A stretch of DNA of 64,000 nt. Origin: an uncultured Pluralibacter sp. (lineage in GTDB: Bacteria > Pseudomonadota > Gammaproteobacteria > Enterobacterales > Enterobacteriaceae). Shown one piece after another: positions 1 through 8,782 of this stretch; the first letter of the stretch is position 1, and each line of letters opens with the position of its first letter. The notes under the pieces were generated by a model. It was not told the DNA's origin. It was given only the letters and a program-made list of their open reading frames with translations, and ran no database searches. The translations under genes and the position numbers were made by a program. Where the stretch lies: the NCBI RefSeq assembly GCF_913775985.1, contig NZ_CAJYMB010000094.1:1-64000 (forward strand), in the 5' to 3' direction.

Positions 1-40
1 GGTTTATCGCCAGACTGTCCCCTCTATTCTGGAGGGACCT

Positions 41-1195
41 ATGGCACTGCACTCGACGCGCTGGCTGGCGCTCGGCTACTTCACCTATTTTTTCAGCTAC
101 GGCATTTTTCTGCCCTTCTGGAGCGTGTGGCTTAAAGGCGTCGGCCTGTCGCCGGAAGCGATTGGTATTCTGCTCGGCACCGGGCTGGTGGCGCGCTTTC
201 TCGGCAGCCTCACCATTGCTCCCCGGGTGACCGATCCCTCGCGGCTTATTGGCGTGTTGCGCCTGCTGGCGTTACTGTCTCTGCTGTGCGTGCTCGCCTT
301 TTGGTTCGATACCCGCTTTGCCGCGCTGATGGCGGTAATGATCGGCTTTAACCTGTTTTTCTCACCGCTGGTGCCGCTTACCGACGCGCTGGCGAACACC
401 TGGCAAAAGCAGATAACCATGGACTACGGCCGGGTGCGGCTGTGGGGCTCGGTGGCGTTTGTGATCGGTTCGGCGCTGGTGGGCAAGCTGGTGAGCCTGT
501 TTGACTACCGGGCGATCCTGACGCTGCTTAGCCTCTCGGTAGCCTCCATGCTACTGGGGATGCTGATCAGGCCGACGGTGCTGCCCCAGGGGGAATCCCG
601 CCATCAGGCGGCGACAGGCTGGCCGGCCTGGCGGGCGCTGGTGGCGCAAAACGGGCGTTTTCTCGCCTGCGTGTGCCTGCTGCAGGGGGCGCACGCCGCC
701 TACTATGGTTTTAGCGCCATTTACTGGCAGGGCGCGGGGTACTCGGCCTCCGCGGTCGGGTATCTGTGGTCGCTTGGCGTGGTGGCAGAAGTGATTATCT
801 TTGCGGTGAGTAAAAAAGCCTTTAGCCGCTTCAGCGCGCGGGATCTGCTGCTGATCTCCTGCCTGTGCGGCGTGGTGCGCTGGGGAATGATGGGCTGGAC
901 TACCGCGCTGCCGTGGCTGATTGTCGTGCAGATTTTACACTGTGGTACATTCACCGTGTGCCACCTGGCGGCCATGCGCTATATCGCCGCGCGCCAGGTC
1001 AGCGAGGTTATCCGCCTTCAGGCGGTCTATTCCGCCGTGGCAATGGGCGGCAGCATCGCCATTATGACCGTGTTTGCCGGCTTCCTGTATCAGCACCTGC
1101 ACCAGGGCGTGTTCTGGGTTATGGCGCTGGTGGCCCTGCCAGCCGCTCTGGTACGCCCGAAAGTAAACGCTCAGGTGCGCGTCTCCAGCATCTGA
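41..1195 (+). CDS. hcaT: MFS transporter HcaT (3-phenylpropionic acid permease)
   Basis: A 384-residue inner-membrane protein of the major facilitator superfamily, recognised by near full-length similarity to E. coli HcaT (379 aa). That protein is the putative 3-phenylpropionate/cinnamate importer of the hca pathway. The N-terminus (ALHSTRWLALGYFTYFFSYG) and the motif FFSPLVPLTDALANTW are HcaT-like, and hydrophobic stretches recur along the whole length as expected for 12 helices. The ATG is preceded by GGAGGG at 31-36. The 3' end overlaps convergent csiE by 25 bp. Whether the hca catabolic genes lie upstream cannot be seen, so the substrate is inferred from homology. Confidence 0.93.
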   Translation: MALHSTRWLALGYFTYFFSYGIFLPFWSVWLKGVGLSPEAIGILLGTGLVARFLGSLTIAPRVTDPSRLIGVLRLLALLSLLCVLAFWFDTRFAALMAVMIGFNLFFSPLVPLTDALANTWQKQITMDYGRVRLWGSVAFVIGSALVGKLVSLFDYRAILTLLSLSVASMLLGMLIRPTVLPQGESRHQAATGWPAWRALVAQNGRFLACVCLLQGAHAAYYGFSAIYWQGAGYSASAVGYLWSLGVVAEVIIFAVSKKAFSRFSARDLLLISCLCGVVRWGMMGWTTALPWLIVVQILHCGTFTVCHLAAMRYIAARQVSEVIRLQAVYSAVAMGGSIAIMTVFAGFLYQHLHQGVFWVMALVALPAALVRPKVNAQVRVSSI

Positions 1196-2454
1196 CAAAT
1201 GTGCTGCCGCTGCCGGACGCTGAGCGGTTCCGCCGCGTGAATCAGCGGCGGTGAAAACAGCGGCAGGGCAACGGCATAGGGCGTCACCACCAGCGCAACG
1301 CCTTTGGGTGCTCCCTCCCGCTCAAACGTCGCCAGCGTCTGCTGCCGGATGTTGAGCGGCAGCAGCGTCAGCTCCCGCAGCTGCTGTTCAAGTTCCTGTT
1401 CCAGGGCGCTGTTATCCCCGGTCAGCAGCAGGATCTCTTTCTCCTGCAGGTCGCTCTCCTGCATCAGCCACGCGCCAAAAATAATGGCGACCAGTCCAAG
1501 CTCTTCAGCGGAGAAGCGCAGCCCGTAATAGGCTTCAAACGGCGCCATCGCTGCCTGAGTGGTGCGCATCAGCCGGGGATAAAGACGCTGGGCCCCTTCC
1601 GGCAGGCCGGCATCAATCCCGATGCCGTACAGGGCGCGGTTAGTCGCTTGGGCAATATGAATATAGAGTCTGTCGCGCAGCCGGGCGCGGTTGTTAAAAG
1701 GCTGGCCGGAGAGCTGCTGAAAGCGGTCAATAAGCTGGTTGATGGCGCGATACAGGCGCACCTCCTGGGTATGGCTATCGCGCTGCGGATCCGGTACTTT
1801 CAGCATCATGAACAGCAGGGCAAGAAACAGGTGCTCGTCCGGATGGGCGTCCTGCAGGGTTCTGCGCTGCCAGTGGCGGGCTATTTCCGCCGCCACCTGA
1901 TACTCCGCGCTGTTCCGCGCCCGGCGCCGCTGGGCGTCGCTGAACACTGGTGCATTCTGCGGATGCTGCTGAAGCAGGCAATATTGCAGGTAGAGGCGTA
2001 AAAAATCGCAATCCCGGGCATCAAAGCGGCGGTTGAGGTTGCGGCTGCAGCGGTTAACCAGCGCACGGAGATTAGTGTCATCGTACAGAATGCGCGAAAT
2101 GCCGGCCTCTTTAAGGCGCATTTTTAACGATGGCGCAAAATGCGTAACAATAAACTCCGGGCAAACGCGCAGGCTGCGCCGCAGCCAGTGAAGCAGGCAC
2201 AGGCGCTGATCGAGTGCGGTGCCTTCGAGATGCAGGCGGCCATCATCGCGGGTCACGATTTCCAGCCGGTGGGTGCGGCGCAGCTCGTCCAGCGTTTCGG
2301 CAAGATCCGCGTCAGCGGTCGCATCATTCACATTATTGATCCGGCAAATGCTGCCCGCCGTGACGGCGCGGTCGGGCAGATAGAGCATCAACAGGATCTG
2401 GCAGCGGCGCTGGGGACTGGAAAGCGCAGATGGCTTTTCGGTCACGGTCATCAT
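1171..2454 (-). CDS. csiE: Stationary-phase inducible protein CsiE
   Basis: A 427-residue protein matching E. coli CsiE (426 aa), whose expression there is stationary-phase induced and dependent on RpoS and cAMP-CRP. The N-terminal part (SSPQRRCQILLMLYLPD) resembles the helix-turn-helix start of BglG/MtlR-type regulators. The middle resembles PTS regulation domains, but no EIIA/EIIB-like catalytic part is evident. Its molecular role is unknown. Two consecutive ATG codons are possible starts. It converges on hcaT with a 25-bp overlap and diverges from the DUF1007 gene. Confidence 0.92.
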   Translation of the reverse strand: MMTVTEKPSALSSPQRRCQILLMLYLPDRAVTAGSICRINNVNDATADADLAETLDELRRTHRLEIVTRDDGRLHLEGTALDQRLCLLHWLRRSLRVCPEFIVTHFAPSLKMRLKEAGISRILYDDTNLRALVNRCSRNLNRRFDARDCDFLRLYLQYCLLQQHPQNAPVFSDAQRRRARNSAEYQVAAEIARHWQRRTLQDAHPDEHLFLALLFMMLKVPDPQRDSHTQEVRLYRAINQLIDRFQQLSGQPFNNRARLRDRLYIHIAQATNRALYGIGIDAGLPEGAQRLYPRLMRTTQAAMAPFEAYYGLRFSAEELGLVAIIFGAWLMQESDLQEKEILLLTGDNSALEQELEQQLRELTLLPLNIRQQTLATFEREGAPKGVALVVTPYAVALPLFSPPLIHAAEPLSVRQRQHICQMLETRT

Positions 2455-2576
2455 CTGTCATATTCCAGTGGTTTTTTTGATAAGCGTAGCTAAGGCTGCG
2501 AGGTCCGACAGGCGAGCCCGGCGTGTTTAGGCAAGGATTGCGGGAGTCAGTCACAGAATTTTTCACTGAGGATTTG

Positions 2577-3215
2577 ATGACGAAAGCGAAATACATTCCG
2601 GCGCTGGCACTTTTCGCGCTGTTATCGGGCCAGGCGAGCGCGCATCCCCACAGCTTTATAGCCATGCGCAGCGAGCTTGTGGCCAGCGGCGGCAGCCTGA
2701 CGGCGGTCAACATGCGCTGGACGATGGATGAAATAACGTCTGCGGACCTGCTGTACGATGCCGGAAATGCGAAGCCCGGGGATGAAATCTGGAAAAAGCT
2801 GGCGGCGGAGGTGATGGCAAATGTGCTCGGGCAGCACTACTTTACCGAGATCTGGCGCGGCGGAAAAAAGGTGAAATTCGAAAACCGCCCGTCGGCGTAC
2901 GCGCTTGCCAGAGAGGGACACAAGGCGGTGCTGACGTTTACTCTGCCGCTGGCCGTCCCGCAGCCGCTTGCCGCCGCGAGCTACGCCTTCGCCACCTTCG
3001 ATCCCACCTATTTTGTCGATATGCACTATGACCGTGATGCTGATGTTACGCTGGGCCCCGGCTTTCCCGCCGGCTGTACGCTGAAAGTCGTCACCCCGAA
3101 GCCGAATGAAAACCTTACTGCCTACGCGCTGTCTCTCGATAAGGCCGACGCACCCCCGGAGGATATGGATTTGGGTAAACAATTTGCGCAGCAGGTGAAT
3201 TTAACATGTCAGTAA
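2577..3215 (+). CDS. Periplasmic DUF1007 family protein, partner of NicO exporter
   Basis: A 212-residue exported protein. The start is placed at 2577 because it gives a clean signal peptide (MTKAKYIPALALFALLSGQA, then SA|HPHSF); a longer frame from 2523 would put 18 odd residues in front. The mature protein begins with HPHSF, a histidine-containing start typical of DUF1007 proteins. The gene overlaps the NicO gene by 10 bp, so the two are almost certainly co-translated. DUF1007 proteins commonly neighbour NicO-type nickel/cobalt transporters and are presumed periplasmic metal-binding accessories; that role is inference. Confidence 0.85.
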   Translation: MTKAKYIPALALFALLSGQASAHPHSFIAMRSELVASGGSLTAVNMRWTMDEITSADLLYDAGNAKPGDEIWKKLAAEVMANVLGQHYFTEIWRGGKKVKFENRPSAYALAREGHKAVLTFTLPLAVPQPLAAASYAFATFDPTYFVDMHYDRDADVTLGPGFPAGCTLKVVTPKPNENLTAYALSLDKADAPPEDMDLGKQFAQQVNLTCQ

Positions 3216-4180
3216 TCGCCTCTCCCACTACCGTTTCCCGCCGCTGGCGGGATCTCTGGCCGCTGGTGCTGTTTTTGCTGCTAATGCTCGGCGGCGGGGC
3301 ATGGCTGTTTCACGCCTGGCCGGAGGTGATGCTGAAAAGCATTGTCTGGCAGCGGGAGGTTAATCAGCAGATGAGCGCGCTGCTGCAGGCGGTGGCGGCA
3401 AATCCTGCCCGCGCGGGCGGTACGCTGCTGGCCTTCAGCTTTGTGTACGGCGTGCTGCACGCGCTAGGGCCGGGGCACGGCAAGGTGGTTATCACGACAT
3501 GGCTTGCCACTCATCCTTCAAAACTGAGAGAGGCCATCGGCCTGACGCTGGCGTCATCCCTGCTGCAGGGGCTGGTAGCGATCGCGCTGGTATTTATCGT
3601 GCTGACGCTGCTGGGGCTTCCGGCGCGCCAGCTGCATTTGAGCAGCTTTTGGCTGGAGAAGGGCAGTTACGCGCTGGTCGGCCTGTTGGGCGCAATGCTG
3701 TGCTGGCGGGCGATGAAAAAGCTGCGCGCGCTGTTGGCCAGGCCCTCCTATCGTGCTTTTACGCCGCACCACCAGCACCATGCTCATTGCGGCTGCGGCC
3801 ACAGTCATCTCCCCGAGCCCGGTCAGCTGGGCGGTGGCCTGCGCGATCGCATGATGATCGTGATTTCAATGGGCATGCGGCCCTGTTCGGGCGCCATTAT
3901 GGTGCTGCTGTTTAGTAAGGTTGTCGGCGTTTTTGGCTGGGGTATTGCGTCGGCGCTGGCGATGGCGGCGGGAACGTCAATCACTATTTCGTCGCTGGCG
4001 CTGCTGGTCCATAGTTTTCGCCGGCTGGCTGAAAAACTGAGCGAGAATAAAGCACCTGCGCGGTGGCGGCGGATTGGCTGGGCGACGCTGGGTTTGGCGG
4101 GGGGCGCGTTGCTGATTGCGGCGGCAGTAGTGATGTGGATGAGTGCAGTACCGGCCGCAAGAGGGCTGCGGCCGTTTTAA
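3206..4180 (+). CDS. Nickel/cobalt exporter, NicO/RcnA-type
   Basis: A 324-residue inner-membrane protein of the NicO family. Visible marks are HALGPGHGK at residues 85-93, a histidine-rich cytoplasmic loop containing HHQHHAH and CGCGHSH at about 188-201, and GMRPCSGA at 223-230. These are the conserved metal-handling motifs of RcnA/NicO proteins. About six hydrophobic segments flank them. It is translationally coupled to the DUF1007 gene. The pair occupies the csiE-suhB interval where E. coli carries yfhR. The sequence does not tell Ni(II) from Co(II), or efflux from uptake; export is inferred from RcnA. Confidence 0.85.
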   Translation: MSVIASPTTVSRRWRDLWPLVLFLLLMLGGGAWLFHAWPEVMLKSIVWQREVNQQMSALLQAVAANPARAGGTLLAFSFVYGVLHALGPGHGKVVITTWLATHPSKLREAIGLTLASSLLQGLVAIALVFIVLTLLGLPARQLHLSSFWLEKGSYALVGLLGAMLCWRAMKKLRALLARPSYRAFTPHHQHHAHCGCGHSHLPEPGQLGGGLRDRMMIVISMGMRPCSGAIMVLLFSKVVGVFGWGIASALAMAAGTSITISSLALLVHSFRRLAEKLSENKAPARWRRIGWATLGLAGGALLIAAAVVMWMSAVPAARGLRPF

Positions 4181-4183
4181 ATT

Positions 4184-4204
4184 GCCGCCCGGCCTGCGGG
4201 CGGC
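4184..4204. terminator. Hairpin between convergent NicO and suhB genes
   Basis: GCCGCCCG and CGGGCGGC form a perfect 8-bp stem with a 5-base loop between the convergent stop codons. A short T-run just before it (TTTTAAATT) would serve the leftward transcript. Probably a bidirectional terminator. Confidence 0.55.
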
Positions 4205-4211
4205 GGCGCGA

Positions 4212-5018
4212 TTAGCGCTTCAGCGCTTCGCTCAGTTCGTCACGCATGTTTGCCAGCATCGCTTTAACCACGCGCGGGTTGCCCGCGACGATATTGCCGG
4301 TCTGCATAAAGTTGTGGCCGCCGGTGAAGTCGCACACCAGCGAGCCGGCTTCGCGGGCGATCAGTTCGCCAGCTGCGAAGTCCCACGGCTTGAGGCCCAG
4401 TTCGAAGTAACCGTCAACGCGGCCGGCGGCCACGTAGCACAGATCCAGCGCGGCAGAGCCGGTGCGGCGGAAGTCCGCGCATTCGGTGAACAGCTTGCCG
4501 AGAATATTCATATAGGCGGTAGCGTGCTGCTTAGCTTTGAACGGGAAGCCGGTGGCCAGAATGGTGCCATCCAGATCGCGGGCGTTGCTGCCGCGCAGGC
4601 GATAACCGTTCAGCTGCGCGCCCTGGCCGCGGGTGGCGGTGTACAGCTCGTTGCGCATCGGATCGTAAACCACGCCGACTTCTGTACGGCCTTTAATGCG
4701 TACGGCGATAGAAACGGAAAAATGGGGGAGGCGCTTAACGAAGTTGGTGGTGCCATCCAGCGGATCGATAACCCACTGCACATCCTGATCTTCGCCTGCG
4801 TGCTCACCGCTTTCTTCGGTGATAATGGTGTGCTGCGGGTAAGATTTGCGAATGGTTTCGATAATAATGGCTTCGGCCGCTTTATCGACGTTAGTCACGA
4901 AATCATTGCTGCCTTTCTGGCTGGTCTCTACGCTATCTGGGGTTTCGTAGTGCTTGGCAATAACATTACCCGCCTTGCGCGCTGCGCGCACGGCGATGGT
5001 CAACATAGGATGTTGCAT
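4212..5018 (-). CDS. suhB: Inositol-1-monophosphatase SuhB / Nus-complex factor
   Basis: A 268-residue protein nearly identical in layout to E. coli SuhB (267 aa). It keeps the lithium-sensitive inositol monophosphatase metal-binding motifs: the glutamates of ITEESGEH, the DPLDGTTN box of WVIDPLDGTTN, and the C-terminal PWDFAAGELI. In E. coli SuhB hydrolyses inositol-1-phosphate in vitro, but its main role is binding NusA in the rRNA antitermination complex. It is divergent from trmJ across a 119-bp spacer. Confidence 0.96.
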   Translation of the reverse strand: MQHPMLTIAVRAARKAGNVIAKHYETPDSVETSQKGSNDFVTNVDKAAEAIIIETIRKSYPQHTIITEESGEHAGEDQDVQWVIDPLDGTTNFVKRLPHFSVSIAVRIKGRTEVGVVYDPMRNELYTATRGQGAQLNGYRLRGSNARDLDGTILATGFPFKAKQHATAYMNILGKLFTECADFRRTGSAALDLCYVAAGRVDGYFELGLKPWDFAAGELIAREAGSLVCDFTGGHNFMQTGNIVAGNPRVVKAMLANMRDELSEALKR

Positions 5019-5137
5019 CGGTTACTCTCACTGGATGTTAAAGAACGGGAAAAACGGCGCATATCATAGCAGCGAATTCGGATTCTGTCCCGGCTTTATG
5101 CTAACATCGCCAAATAATCTGTCTTCGATGAAAAATC

Positions 5138-5872
5138 ATGCTGCAAAATATTCGTATTGTCCTGGTAGAAACGTCCCACACCGGCAACATGGGCTCTGTG
5201 GCCCGCGCTATGAAAACCATGGGGTTAACCAACCTGTGGCTGGTCAATCCTCTCGTTGAGCCTGATTCGCAGGCCATTGCGCTTGCCGCAGGCGCCAGCG
5301 ACGTCATCGGCAGTGCCCACATTGTTGATACCCTCGATGAAGCCCTTGCGGGCTGTAGTCTGGTGGTTGGCACAAGCGCGCGCTCCCGCACGCTGCCGTG
5401 GCCGATGCTCGATCCGCGCGAGTGCGGGCTTAAAAGCGTGGCGGAAGCCGCCCACGCGCCGGTGGCACTGGTGTTTGGCCGCGAGCGCGTTGGCCTGACT
5501 AATGAAGAACTGCAGAAGTGCCACTATCACGTTGCGATTGCTGCCAATCCGGAGTACAGCTCGCTGAATCTGGCAATGGCGGTGCAGGTTATCTCTTATG
5601 AAGTGCGCATGGCGTGGCTGGCGGCCCAGGAGAGCGGTGAAGCGCATCCGGCGCAGGACGAAGCGCCGTATCCGCTGGTGGACGATCTCGAACGCTTTTA
5701 CGATCACCTCGAACAAACTCTGCTTAACACCGGCTTTATTCGCGCCAGCCACCCCGGTCAGGTAATGAATAAGCTGCGCCGCCTTTTTACCCGCGCGCGT
5801 CCTGAAAGCCAGGAACTGAATATTCTGCGCGGCATGCTGGCTTCAATTGAGCAGCCCAACAAGCAGAAATAG
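5138..5872 (+). CDS. trmJ: tRNA (cytidine/uridine-2'-O-)-methyltransferase TrmJ
   Basis: A 244-residue SpoU-class (SPOUT fold) methyltransferase matching E. coli TrmJ (246 aa), which 2'-O-methylates position 32 of several tRNAs using S-adenosylmethionine. The trefoil-knot motifs are visible: the N-terminal [19 protein letters not shown], the [12 protein letters not shown] box at mid-protein, and [11 protein letters not shown] near the cofactor pocket. It lies directly upstream of iscR in the same direction, as in E. coli, separated by the IscR-regulated promoter. Confidence 0.95.
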   Translation: MLQNIRIVLVETSHTGNMGSVARAMKTMGLTNLWLVNPLVEPDSQAIALAAGASDVIGSAHIVDTLDEALAGCSLVVGTSARSRTLPWPMLDPRECGLKSVAEAAHAPVALVFGRERVGLTNEELQKCHYHVAIAANPEYSSLNLAMAVQVISYEVRMAWLAAQESGEAHPAQDEAPYPLVDDLERFYDHLEQTLLNTGFIRASHPGQVMNKLRRLFTRARPESQELNILRGMLASIEQPNKQK

Positions 5873-5882
5873 CAGACTCGTT

Positions 5883-5904
5883 CCGGCGCGCTAGCCCGCG
5901 CCGG
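5883..5904 (+). terminator. Stem-loop after trmJ
   Basis: CCGGCGCG and CGCGCCGG form a perfect 8-bp GC stem with a 6-base loop, starting 11 bases after the trmJ stop codon. No T-run follows, so it may be a weak terminator or an mRNA 3'-end stabiliser. Confidence 0.45.
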
Positions 5905-5961
5905 TAGCTGACGGCGTCGGGTTATACCATTTCGGAAAAAGCTAATCACACAAAATGCTAA

Positions 5962-6011
5962 ATACCTGAGTAAAACAGTCAAGTAAATAGTTGACCATTT
6001 TAGTCGGGAAT
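5962..6011 (+). promoter_or_regulatory. Two abutting type 1 IscR operators of the isc operon
   Basis: Two 25-bp matches to the type 1 IscR site lie back to back at 5962-5986 (begins ATACCTGAG, ends CAGTCAAGTAA) and 5987-6011 (begins ATAGTTGACC, ends TAGTCGGGAAT). In E. coli, [2Fe-2S]-IscR binds such sites to repress its own operon when clusters are sufficient. The second site covers the -35 element, which fits repression by occlusion. Confidence 0.85.
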
Positions 6012-6019
6012 GTCAGACT
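5991..6019 (+). promoter_or_regulatory. iscR promoter (-35/-10)
   Basis: TTGACC at 5991-5996 and CAGACT at 6014-6019 are separated by 17 bases and match the position of the known E. coli iscR promoter, with a start expected about 65 bases before the iscR ATG. The -35 lies inside the downstream IscR operator. Confidence 0.7.
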
Positions 6020-6090
6020 TGCCTTGCTATGCGATATATCTACATTTTAATAACAACCCCGGACAGGGGCGATTTGAGGCTAAGTAAGAT

Positions 6091-6582
6091 ATGAGACTGA
6101 CATCTAAAGGGCGTTATGCCGTGACCGCAATGCTCGACGTTGCGCTCAACTCCGAAGCGGGCCCGGTACCGTTGGCTGATATTTCTGAACGTCAGGGAAT
6201 TTCGCTTTCCTATCTGGAGCAGCTGTTCTCCCGCCTGCGCAAAAATGGACTTGTTTCCAGCGTTCGCGGCCCGGGCGGCGGCTACCTGCTAGGAAAGGAC
6301 GCCGGCAGTATCGCGGTTGGCGAAGTGATCAGCGCTGTTGACGAATCTGTTGACGCAACCCGTTGCCAGGGTAAAGCGGGCTGCCAGGGTGGCGATAAGT
6401 GCCTGACCCACGCGCTGTGGCGCGACCTGAGCGACCGTCTGACCGGTTTCCTGAACAACATCACCCTCGGTGAGCTGGTGAACAACCAGGAAGTTCTGGA
6501 CGTGTCCGATCGCCAGCACATCCATGAATCACAGCGCAGTACCCGCGCGCAGGACGCCATCAACGTCAAGCTGCGTGCCTAA
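6091..6582 (+). CDS. iscR: Fe-S cluster-sensing regulator IscR
   Basis: A 163-residue Rrf2-family winged-helix regulator. The [2Fe-2S] ligands C92, C98, C104 and H107 fall exactly at the E. coli IscR positions ([20 protein letters not shown]). The N-terminal helix-turn-helix ([19 protein letters not shown]) is intact. As holo-protein it represses the isc operon; as apo-protein it activates sulfur mobilisation and other genes. It is the first gene of the operon and lies just behind two type 1 sites, so autoregulation is well supported. Confidence 0.97.
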   Translation: MRLTSKGRYAVTAMLDVALNSEAGPVPLADISERQGISLSYLEQLFSRLRKNGLVSSVRGPGGGYLLGKDAGSIAVGEVISAVDESVDATRCQGKAGCQGGDKCLTHALWRDLSDRLTGFLNNITLGELVNNQEVLDVSDRQHIHESQRSTRAQDAINVKLRA

Positions 6583-6602
6583 TAAAAAATAAGCGTAATA
6601 TT

Positions 6603-6633
6603 CTTCGGGCTGGACTACCAGGGCAGCCCGAAG
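6603..6633 (+). other. Stem-loop in the iscR-iscS intercistronic region
   Basis: CTTCGGGCTG and CAGCCCGAAG make a perfect 10-bp stem with an 11-base loop, 21 bases after the iscR stop. In E. coli a structured iscR-iscS spacer protects the iscR mRNA fragment when the small RNA RyhB triggers loss of the downstream iscSUA message. The same role is inferred here. Confidence 0.65.
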
Positions 6634-6751
6634 AGTTAAGCGTAAAAAGATTTAAGAATCAGGCCGGGCCCTTTACAGCCCGCTGACACGGCCGTACATC
6701 CAGCCGGTTGCCTGGTTCCTTGCATTGAGTGATGTACGGAGTTAAAGAGCA

Positions 6752-7966
6752 ATGAAATTACCGATTTACCTCGATTACTCCGCAACCACGCCGGTAGACC
6801 CGCGTGTTGCCGAGAAAATGATGCAGTACCTGACACTGGACGGGACCTTTGGCAACCCGGCCTCCCGCTCACACCGTTTCGGCTGGCAGGCTGAAGAGGC
6901 AGTAGATATTGCCCGTAATCAAATTGCCGAGCTGGTCGGTGCCGACCCGCGCGAAATCGTCTTTACGTCCGGCGCGACCGAATCTGATAACCTGGCGATT
7001 AAAGGTGCTGCCAACTTTTATCAGAAGAAAGGCAAGCACATCATCACCAGCAAAACCGAGCATAAAGCGGTGCTGGATACCTGCCGCCAGCTGGAGCGTG
7101 AAGGGTTTGAAGTAACCTACCTCGCCCCGCAGCGCAACGGTATTATCGACCTTAAAGAGCTCGAAGCGGCGATGCGCGATGACACCATTCTGGTTTCCAT
7201 CATGCACGTCAACAACGAAATCGGCGTAGTGCAGGATATCGCCACCATCGGCGAAATGTGCCGCGCCCGCGGTATCATCTACCACGTTGACGCAACCCAG
7301 AGCGTAGGCAAACTGCCTATCGACCTCAGCCAGTTAAAAGTTGACCTGATGTCCTTCTCCGGGCACAAAATCTACGGTCCGAAAGGCATCGGTGCGCTGT
7401 ACGTGCGCCGCAAGCCGCGTATCCGTATTGAAGCCCAGATGCACGGCGGCGGGCACGAGCGCGGCATGCGTTCCGGGACGCTGCCGGTGCACCAGATTGT
7501 CGGTATGGGCGAAGCATATCGCATCGCCAAAGAGGAGATGGGTACCGAGATGGCCCGCCTGCGCACCTTGCGCAATCGCCTCTGGAACGGCATTAAAGAT
7601 ATGGAAGAGGTGTACCTTAACGGCGATCTCGAACAGGGCGCGCCCAATATCCTTAACGTCAGCTTCAACTATGTTGAAGGCGAGTCGCTGATCATGGCCC
7701 TGAAAGACCTGGCCGTCTCTTCCGGTTCTGCCTGTACTTCCGCAAGCCTTGAACCTTCCTACGTGCTGCGCGCGCTGGGAATGAACGACGAGCTGGCACA
7801 CAGTTCAATTCGCTTCTCTTTAGGCCGTTTCACCACCGAAGAAGAGATCGACTACACCATCGCACTGGTGCAGAAATCCATCGGCCGCCTGCGCGACCTG
7901 TCTCCGCTGTGGGATATGTTTAAGCAGGGCGTGGATCTGAACACTATCGAATGGTCGCATCACTAA
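6752..7966 (+). CDS. iscS: Cysteine desulfurase IscS
   Basis: A 404-residue class V PLP aminotransferase-fold enzyme of the same length as E. coli IscS. It removes sulfur from cysteine and passes it as persulfide to IscU, TusA and ThiI. The PLP lysine sits in [12 protein letters not shown] and the catalytic cysteine in the mobile loop [15 protein letters not shown]. It is preceded by a 169-bp spacer with a stable hairpin and followed 24 bp later by iscU. It is the main sulfur donor of the cell for cluster assembly and tRNA thiolation. Confidence 0.98.
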   Translation: MKLPIYLDYSATTPVDPRVAEKMMQYLTLDGTFGNPASRSHRFGWQAEEAVDIARNQIAELVGADPREIVFTSGATESDNLAIKGAANFYQKKGKHIITSKTEHKAVLDTCRQLEREGFEVTYLAPQRNGIIDLKELEAAMRDDTILVSIMHVNNEIGVVQDIATIGEMCRARGIIYHVDATQSVGKLPIDLSQLKVDLMSFSGHKIYGPKGIGALYVRRKPRIRIEAQMHGGGHERGMRSGTLPVHQIVGMGEAYRIAKEEMGTEMARLRTLRNRLWNGIKDMEEVYLNGDLEQGAPNILNVSFNYVEGESLIMALKDLAVSSGSACTSASLEPSYVLRALGMNDELAHSSIRFSLGRFTTEEEIDYTIALVQKSIGRLRDLSPLWDMFKQGVDLNTIEWSHH

Positions 7967-7990
7967 TCGGAACCGACAGGAGAATTCATC

Positions 7991-8377
7991 ATGGCTTACA
8001 GCGAAAAAGTAATCGATCACTACGAAAATCCGCGCAACGTGGGTTCCTTTGACAACAGCGACGAATCCGTCGGCAGCGGCATGGTCGGCGCACCAGCTTG
8101 CGGCGATGTGATGAAGCTACAGATTAAAGTGAACGATAGCGGTATTATTGAAGACGCGCGTTTCAAAACTTACGGCTGCGGCTCCGCCATTGCCTCCAGC
8201 TCCCTCATCACCGAGTGGGTTAAAGGTAAATCGCTCGACGAAGCGCAGGCTATCAAAAACACCGATATTGCCGAAGAGCTCGAGCTGCCGCCGGTTAAGA
8301 TTCACTGCTCAATTCTGGCAGAGGACGCGATCAAAGCCGCGATTGCGGACTATAAAAGCAAACGTGAAGCAAAATAA
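7991..8377 (+). CDS. iscU: Iron-sulfur cluster scaffold IscU
   Basis: A 128-residue scaffold on which [2Fe-2S] and [4Fe-4S] clusters are built before transfer. The cluster ligands are all present: C37, D39, C63, H105 and C106. The HscA chaperone-recognition motif LPPVK spans residues 99-103. The length equals that of E. coli IscU. A strong ribosome site (ACAGGAG) precedes the ATG. It sits between iscS and iscA as in other enterobacteria. Confidence 0.98.
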   Translation: MAYSEKVIDHYENPRNVGSFDNSDESVGSGMVGAPACGDVMKLQIKVNDSGIIEDARFKTYGCGSAIASSSLITEWVKGKSLDEAQAIKNTDIAEELELPPVKIHCSILAEDAIKAAIADYKSKREAK

Positions 8378-8396
8378 TTAAGAGTTGAGGTTTTTT

Positions 8397-8720
8397 ATGT
8401 CGATTACCTTAAGCGACACAGCAGCAGCACGAGTTAACTCCTTCCTGACCAACCGCGGTAAAGGATTTGGCCTTCGTCTGGGGGTAAGAACCTCCGGTTG
8501 TTCAGGTATGGCCTACGTGCTGGAGTTTGTTGACGAGCCGGCGCCGGAAGATACGGTGTTTGAAGATAAAGGCGTTAAGGTTGTTATTGACGGTAAGAGC
8601 CTGCAATTTCTTGATGGCACCCAGCTGGACTTCGTCAAAGAAGGTCTCAACGAAGGATTTAAGTTTACCAATCCCAATGTTAAAGACGAGTGCGGCTGCG
8701 GCGAGAGCTTCAACGTTTAA
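8397..8720 (+). CDS. iscA: A-type iron-sulfur carrier IscA
   Basis: A 107-residue A-type carrier that delivers clusters to apo-targets, mainly [4Fe-4S] enzymes. The three conserved cysteines are C35 ([10 protein letters not shown]), C99 and C101 (DECGCGESF). The ATG at 8397 was chosen over an in-frame upstream ATG at 8385 because it gives the E. coli length and start (MSITLSD) and is preceded by AGTTGAGG at good spacing. A terminator-like hairpin follows the stop before hscB. Confidence 0.96.
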   Translation: MSITLSDTAAARVNSFLTNRGKGFGLRLGVRTSGCSGMAYVLEFVDEPAPEDTVFEDKGVKVVIDGKSLQFLDGTQLDFVKEGLNEGFKFTNPNVKDECGCGESFNV

Positions 8721-8735
8721 TCACGCCTAAGATAG

Positions 8736-8770
8736 CCCCACTGCGGCCTGCCGCCGTGGGGTTTGCTTTT
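8736..8770 (+). terminator. Terminator-like hairpin between iscA and hscB
   Basis: A GC-rich inverted repeat, CCCCAC..GCGGC and GCCGC..GTGGGG, is followed by TTTGCTTTT. It has intrinsic-terminator form but lies inside the isc operon, so it probably acts as an attenuator that lowers hscBA-fdx-iscX expression relative to iscRSUA. Confidence 0.6.
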
Positions 8771-8782
8771 TCAGAGATAGCT

